Of a stretch of 64,000 nt of DNA, positions 58,784 to 64,000 are shown piece after piece. Both the position numbers and the translations under genes were made by a program. How positions within the stretch are numbered: the stretch's first letter is position 1; the number at the start of each line of letters is the position of its first letter. Below the pieces are notes generated by a model, which saw nothing but the letters and a program-made list of their open reading frames with translations, was not told where the DNA came from and made no database searches. This stretch comes from Darksidea phi (lineage: Eukaryota; Ascomycota; Dothideomycetes; Pleosporales; Lentitheciaceae): assembly GCA_030770425.1 (NCBI GenBank), contig JASJFT010000004.1, forward strand, positions 434,001-498,000. Reading direction: 5' to 3'.

Positions 58784-61144
58784 ATGAGTAAACAAAAGGT
58801 ACTCCTACTTGGGGGAATCGACCAGTGAGTCAGAGCGTAATGTCTTCTTCTTTTCGCAACGTAATCGGATCGGGCATCGGAGATCATGCATCTTATTTTG
58901 AGCGATGTGAATCGCATCGTTTGGCCTCCAACACTCAAACGTGCCACTCGCCAGTGGAGCCTATGATGATCCATGTCCTCCGGGACAATGTTCTAATGTC
59001 AGAAATGTCGGTTGTTAGCCGATCGGAGACTCGCTTCCTACCATGCCGGCAAATACACCAAGAACCCAGTCTTAACTGACGTAATCCGGTTGCAGTGCCC
59101 ATGAATCGTGGGGCGCACTCTCCACGTTCGCCGAAATTGTCATACCTGAAGCTCGCAACCGTAACGAATTCTTGGAGGAATGTAGAAGCGGTTGCCTAGA
59201 CGGGGTCCGGGTCATCTACCGTACGTTTGCGAGCGTAGATACAACGGGGAGGTTCGACGAGGAACTCGTTTCTGTTCTGCCGGCAAGTGTTAAGTTCGTA
59301 TGTCATAATGGTACGTCCACAAACACTTTCATCTTCTGAACAAACTCGCGAGCGACATCTGTCCGGAAGTCTGCGCCGGCGGTTCGTTCTGCAATCCAAC
59401 ATGTTGGAATATACCGGAACTTGGCGCTCAGCCGTTGAGACTTACGCCCTGGCAAAATATGGCCCGGTCGAGTCTGGCTCAACTTGTGACCCACCTGCTT
59501 CCATCGGGGTTGCGTTGGCCACTTGTTCAATTGACGAAGATCAAGCAGTATGTAGAAAGCATTGGCCGTTCGGCCAATGCATTCAACCAAGCTGATCGAC
59601 TTGTGAGGGCCTTTACCGACGTCGATTCATTCACTCCTCGTACAGCCGCTGGGCATGAAAGGGATATGCACGAAACAGACGGTTCAGTTCGTAGACACCG
59701 ATCCCTCCATGCAAGTACGAGTGCAGTGCATTGCCGATATAACTCCTTGGGGTTCGTTGTATCGTGTCGGGCGGGATACCGAGTAGTGATGGCACATGCG
59801 CTGACAGACTATTCGCAGGTGCCGGATATGATCAAGTTGACGTCCATGCTTGCACCACTCGAGGTATCAAGGTGTCGAATACGCCGGCAGTCGTGAACGA
59901 TGCGACGGCTGATGCCAATATGTTTCTGATATTGGGTGCCTTGCGAGGGTTCAACAGGCCAATGTTGACGCTCAGGGCAGGTAATTGGCGAGGTCGCTCG
60001 CTACCACCCCTAGGCCGCGATCCCCTTGGAAAGACGCTCGGTATCCTTGGTATGGGAGGGATCGGTAGAAACCTCAAGACAAAGGCAGAAGCTTTCGGTA
60101 TGAGAGTAATCTATCACAACCGCACAAAAGATCCCGCGGCGGACGTGGAATACGTAAGCTTCGAGGAGCTACTCTCGACTAGCGATGTGATCAGTCTGAA
60201 TCTCCCCCTCAATGTGAGTAAGTGCTTGCCTTAGCACACCGGCCTCCCATATCCATCGGGACTCTCGAGAATACCGCTACTGGTGATGCGGTTCTCTTCT
60301 TAGGAACTCGCTTTCGAATAGAACCGCAAGCGAAGTGATCCCTGAGACGTCCTGTCAGATGCGGAGGGCCGGTGTCAGAGTTGGCAAAGTTAGCCCATCC
60401 GTGGCCAATTTCAGCGCACGTATGGTTACGCTGATACGGTCCTGGCTCGCAGGAAGGCACCCGCCACAAGATTTCGACCCGAGAATTCGAGCTGATGAAG
60501 AAGGGCGTCGTGATTGTCAACACGGCCCGGGGCGCGATTATCGATGAAGAAGCCTTGGTACAGGCGTTGGAGAGCGGGCAAGTGGCAAGTGCTGGCTTGG
60601 ATGTTTACGAGTTTGAGCCGACGGTACATCCCAGGCTGATAGCCAACCCCAATGTGATGCTTTTACCACACATGGGTACATGGACCATAGAGGTAAGAAG
60701 ACTGCGTCCGTTCAGCTTTCACCCTTTGGTATGCGGCTGCGCATGCAGTGTTCAGGGGCAACATGTTGGATGGTGGTCATCGCCACCACCTAGCGGAGGA
60801 CGTTCGCGCCAGCACAGTGGTGTGGGGATACAACGGGGCCGGTAGCCTGTAGACGAAGTCATTTCAAATGTGCGGCGGCTCGGCGCCTTCCTTTTTCAAT
60901 GCAGCCGGTGCTACCTCTTTCCGCGCTTCCCTAGATGGAGAAGGAGCTAGCAATAACACGGAGGTCGAAGCTGACTTCTGAAACTAGTGCCAAAAGTCGA
61001 TGGAAGAAGAAGCGATTCGCAATGTGGTATGTGTTCCCTGTAGCCTTTCGGACACCCCGCTTACAGGTCCTGTTGCAGAGGGGTGCGCTTGAGGACGGGA
61101 AGATGCGAAGCGTAGTGCCAGAGCAAGCAAATGGGGGTGTATGA
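58784..61144 (+). CDS. D-isomer specific 2-hydroxyacid dehydrogenase (glyoxylate reductase-like), six exons
   Basis: NAD(P)-dependent reduction of 2-keto acids such as glyoxylate or hydroxypyruvate. Exons 58784-58824, 59096-59310, 59819-60213, 60453-60692, 60988-61026 and 61067-61144 join in frame to 335 residues. Order: MSKQKVLLLGGIDHAHESW, ASVKFVCHNGAGYDQVDV, DATADANMFLILGALRGF, the cofactor motif LGILGMGGIGRNL, NTARGAIIDE (catalytic Arg), VYEFEP (Glu), LPHMGTWT (His), then QKSMEEEAIRNV and VPEQANGGV. Introns are 271, 508, 239, 295 and 40 bp, so four of five are far above the 45-65 bp usual for neighbours, and the last is very short. Splice borders carry standard donors and CTGAC-like branches. 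Cytosol expected. Confidence 0.9.
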
Positions 61145-63154
61145 GCGCCGTGCCGCGGCGCCAGTGCCCGCGCCCCATGAAGAGTGTAGTCTTGAAATGA
61201 GCCTCCAGTCGGGGAATTGGGTATAGACGAAATAGAGGAATATATCGTGCCTTTTCCCTACCTCTCTCGCCTCAGCCGCCCGATCCTCCAGCCTTCGGGA
61301 GTGCGATGCACCATCAGATCTGTAGCTGGGGTATGCCGGCGTAGTGGCTGATCATGACAGGCCGTCAAGGAAAGCAGAGCAGAACTGGAATCATCCGATT
61401 CGGTCGACAGGCCCGATCTTTGCAGCCATCGTCACATGCGGCGCGGTTTGCGAGAGGTTTCCCCCAACGCTCGCCCCCAGGTGTAACATTCCGTGCATGT
61501 CGTGCCGTACTTTTGCCAATTCGGCCGGCACATGATCCGCCGATAGGGCGAGCAGTCAGTGGAATCGCTTCTGCATACCATTCAGGTGGAACCAGAGACG
61601 GGAAAAGCAACTGTCATGCGAGGCTGTCCCTGGGGCGGTGGATACCTTGTAGGGCCTCCGTCCCGAACGCGAATCCGGCGTTTACGACGGCGAGATGCGA
61701 CGTGATAGTACTCCGCAAGCCGACGGCGCTGGCAAAGGGCCGAAAGACACGTCAGGAGAATGTCTGGTGGAGCAGAGATGGCTGCGGGCGGGTGAGGATT
61801 GGCGCATCGAGCTTGGGGCTTGGCGCTCGGCAGCTTCTAGAAGCCCGCGCGTTAGTTACGCCTTCGATGGCAGGCACATCCACAGCAAGGGTGGCCCCAG
61901 CCTCGCGTCAGGCTGATATAATGTATCATGTTCTAGGCGCGATTGAAGCGATGGAGCGAGGAACCCATGGATCGATGATGAACTGCATTCGCGTGTGCAC
62001 ACACACGGCGGGCGGGCGGACAGAGTTCCCGGAGGCCCTCCCCATCCGTGGGCTCTGTGACACGGCCAACGGCTGCAACAGGCTCAGGCGCTGGCGCTGG
62101 CGGCAGCTCCTCGACAGCTTAGGCTCTTTGAGGGCGACATCTGGTGTTCATGCAGCACATCCGTATTGACCGTGGCCGGCATCGAAGCCAAGGTGCGTGT
62201 ATTTACCCAGCACGTCGCTACTTCGGCCCGGGACCGACGTCAAGATTGCCCCGTCCCAAAATTGTGCGCCAACCACTCTATGTGTCGTCACCGAAGTGGA
62301 TTCGCCTGCTGCGTGCCTCCGCAGGAGCCACCAACGAATGCCGTTGCTCGCGTGCCAGGAGCCAGGAGGTGCCAGTCAAGACGGGTGTTGGGTGCATGTG
62401 AACTCGGGGGCGAGGCTGCATAAGCAGTGCAATGCGTATTGCCGCCAGCTCCCCTTCACCCCGTCCCGGTGGATGCGTCAGCCTGCCTCGTAACGCTGCT
62501 CAGGCTGAGCATCAGCGTAACTCGCGGACCATGGGCCGCCCAGGTGTTGGATCTCACGAAAAACGGCGGGCGGCGGGGGGCGGGCGGCCGGCACGTGACG
62601 ACTGGGGTAATTTCGACCAGGGCGCTAGCAATCTCTTTCTTCTGCAACATCCGCTCGCGCGCCTCGCAGGACAGCAACGTTCCCGTCGGCTCCGGATCTG
62701 TTGACAAAGCAATCCCCCCGAGGCGCTCTGCTCGCCTGTGTATGTGCGGCCCTGGATCGCACGGCTTCGTCAGACCTCGCTTCTCATCGCTTGTCTCTCG
62801 CGCCGCGAACCCTGAGCCACTAGCCGTGGGTGCCATCCCGGACACCCTACTGGCCCGCATATCACTGGAATTGCCTCAAGCCTCCTGGAGTCTGTAGCCA
62901 CTCGTTCCGACCGCCATTTTTGCGTTCTTGCGCTGGTGCCTTCTGGACGCGTCGCCGCCTCCATCCGCCCTCGTCGCGCCCACGCCGTCCCATGTCGCAC
63001 GCTTTGCTGACACTCTCCATTACCAGTGTTCCGCTACACCGGCGCTCATTTCTTGCGGCCCTCTGCAGCCGAGGCGAGCGCACCCTAGCCTAGCTCCCTT
63101 CGACCCTCGCTCGAGATCCCACGCCGCCTGCGAGCTTGTTCTCTGGGTTGTGGT
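61145..63154. other. GC-rich intergenic or leader region
   Basis: 2 kb with no supported gene. GC-rich, with long chance frames (for example 61354-62169 +, 271 codons of Arg/Ala/Gly composition without domains). CGGGCGG-type G runs at 62566-62590 precede a CACGTG at 62595. Likely promoter and leader of the Zn2Cys6 gene that follows. Confidence 0.4.
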
Positions 63155-64000
63155 ATGGCCGGCTCCCTGCCATACTCCCCAGCCCCATCGCATCTTTCAC
63201 AGCAGTCCAGTATGGAGCGACAGCGCCCCGAATACGGGTACCCATCGCCCACCCAAATGGCTGTGGCATCGAGCTACTCGTATCCTCCACAGCAGCAGCA
63301 GCAGCAGCAGCACCCGCAGCAGTCGCCGCATCTGCCGCCTCTCAACCTGCCCCCGATTCGACTGGATTCGCAACCACAGCCCTCGCAGCCGCAGCCAGGA
63401 CAGCCTCCCATGGCCTCTCCCCTCCCTCCGCCTCAACACGGTATGCCGCAGTACTATCACCCAGCGCATCCTTCGCCCGGCCAGCCGATGAATATGGGCT
63501 CGCAGCTCGCCATGGGTTCGATGCGCTATCCACTCCCGCCGCAAGCGGGCGAGCACCAGAGAGTGCTCTCGGGCGGGCGTCATAAAAAGGAGATCAAGCG
63601 GCGCACAAAGACAGGATGCTTGACATGTCGTAAGCGACGGATAAAGGTATGAGTGCAAGCGTGACGATTTCAATGGCATGCGATTTGCGGACGCGACGTG
63701 GTCGCGAACAGCGGTGCCCGAGCCGAGCCACCATGAAGCGAGCAGAAGCGATCCAAACTATCCAATTTCTCTAATCCAACCTCACCTCTTCACCGCGCAT
63801 GCGCTAACATTCACACCTTGCAGTGCGACGAAGCCCACCCTACCTGCCGCAATTGCGCGAAAAGCAAGCGCGACTGCCTGGGGTACGACCCTATTTTCAA
63901 GCCGCAACCCGGCCCACCACAAATCCAACCCGCCCCCAACTCGACACCGCACCAGACCTCATCGCCCGCACCGGCGCCTCCTACCGCTGCACCGTACAGT
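63155..64000 (+). CDS. Zn2Cys6 transcription factor, N-terminal part (runs off the window)
   Basis: Fungal binuclear zinc cluster regulator. Exon 1 is 63155-63646 (164 codons), then a 177 bp intron (GTATGA...TTGCAG) and exon 2 from 63824 to the edge. The first 140 residues are Pro/Gln rich with a (CAG)7 run (63290-63310). The cluster starts RRTKTGCLTCRKRRIK and continues CDEAHPTCRNCAKSKRDC across the intron, spacing CX2CX6CX6CX2CX6C, then GYDPIFK, which resembles a group of developmental C6 regulators, though the orthologue is not certain. The cluster is split by an intron at the same kind of place as in the AflR-like gene. Downstream domains are not in the window. Confidence 0.88.

Noticed and set aside
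61354..62169. 271-codon plus-strand frame
   Set aside because: GC-driven open frame of Arg/Ala/Gly composition without motifs.
1..64000. CRISPR arrays, plasmid origins or bacterial operons
   Set aside because: None seen; gene structure is fungal throughout.

Overview
The window is a 64 kb stretch of nuclear DNA from a filamentous ascomycete (Pezizomycotina, most likely a dothideomycete). The call rests on intron-split fungal genes (fungal three-domain tRNA ligase, Cox19, eIF3h, Sft2, THO subunit), filamentous-fungus families (AA9 polysaccharide monooxygenase, ascomycete laccase ending in DSGL, HET domain, AflR-type and other Zn2Cys6 regulators), a dispersed 5S rRNA copy, and decayed gene copies whose stops fit repeat-induced point mutation (RIP: TGG to TGA/TAG, CAG to TAG). 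The species cannot be named from the sequence. Splice sites below were placed by reading GT-AG (one GC-AG) junctions and requiring frame continuity across family motifs.

Layout. 0-5.4 kb is a decayed, AT-rich block: a stop-ridden fragment of a CCH1-like calcium channel running off the left edge, a 5S rRNA gene, a C2H2 zinc-finger reading frame and the first copy (A) of a roughly 200 bp dispersed repeat. 5.4-24.2 kb is a conserved block: tRNA ligase, homogentisate 1,2-dioxygenase (7 exons), SFT2 (6 exons), a bHLH regulator behind a long GC-rich leader, and COX19 (4 exons). 24-31 kb is a secretome segment: an atypical AA9 enzyme (6 exons), a cysteine-rich small secreted protein, and a Ser/Thr-rich secreted repeat protein broken by several frame changes. 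31-51 kb carries THO subunit Tex1/THOC3, a short-chain dehydrogenase, a laccase, an unusually long MFS transporter, an AflR-like regulator, a nitroreductase and a glutathione transferase, with two more copies (B and C) of the dispersed repeat in opposite orientation. 51-54.5 kb has a conserved nuclear-type protein and a RIP-broken HET gene followed by a protein-kinase relic. 55-64 kb returns to conserved genes: eIF3h, a D-2-hydroxyacid dehydrogenase with long introns, and the start of a Zn2Cys6 regulator running off the right edge.

How genes may work together. The SDR, laccase, MFS, AflR-like regulator, nitroreductase and GST are the sort of set seen in detoxification or secondary-metabolite loci, but no polyketide synthase, peptide synthetase, terpene synthase or dimethylallyl transferase is present, so a pathway is only a hypothesis. 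AA9 and laccase together point to attack on plant cell walls. The clearest unusual signals are the RIP scars in the HET and CCH1-like copies, the three-copy repeat, a hydrophobic insertion inside the HET domain, the atypical AA9 copper-site surroundings, and long introns restricted to a subset of conserved genes.
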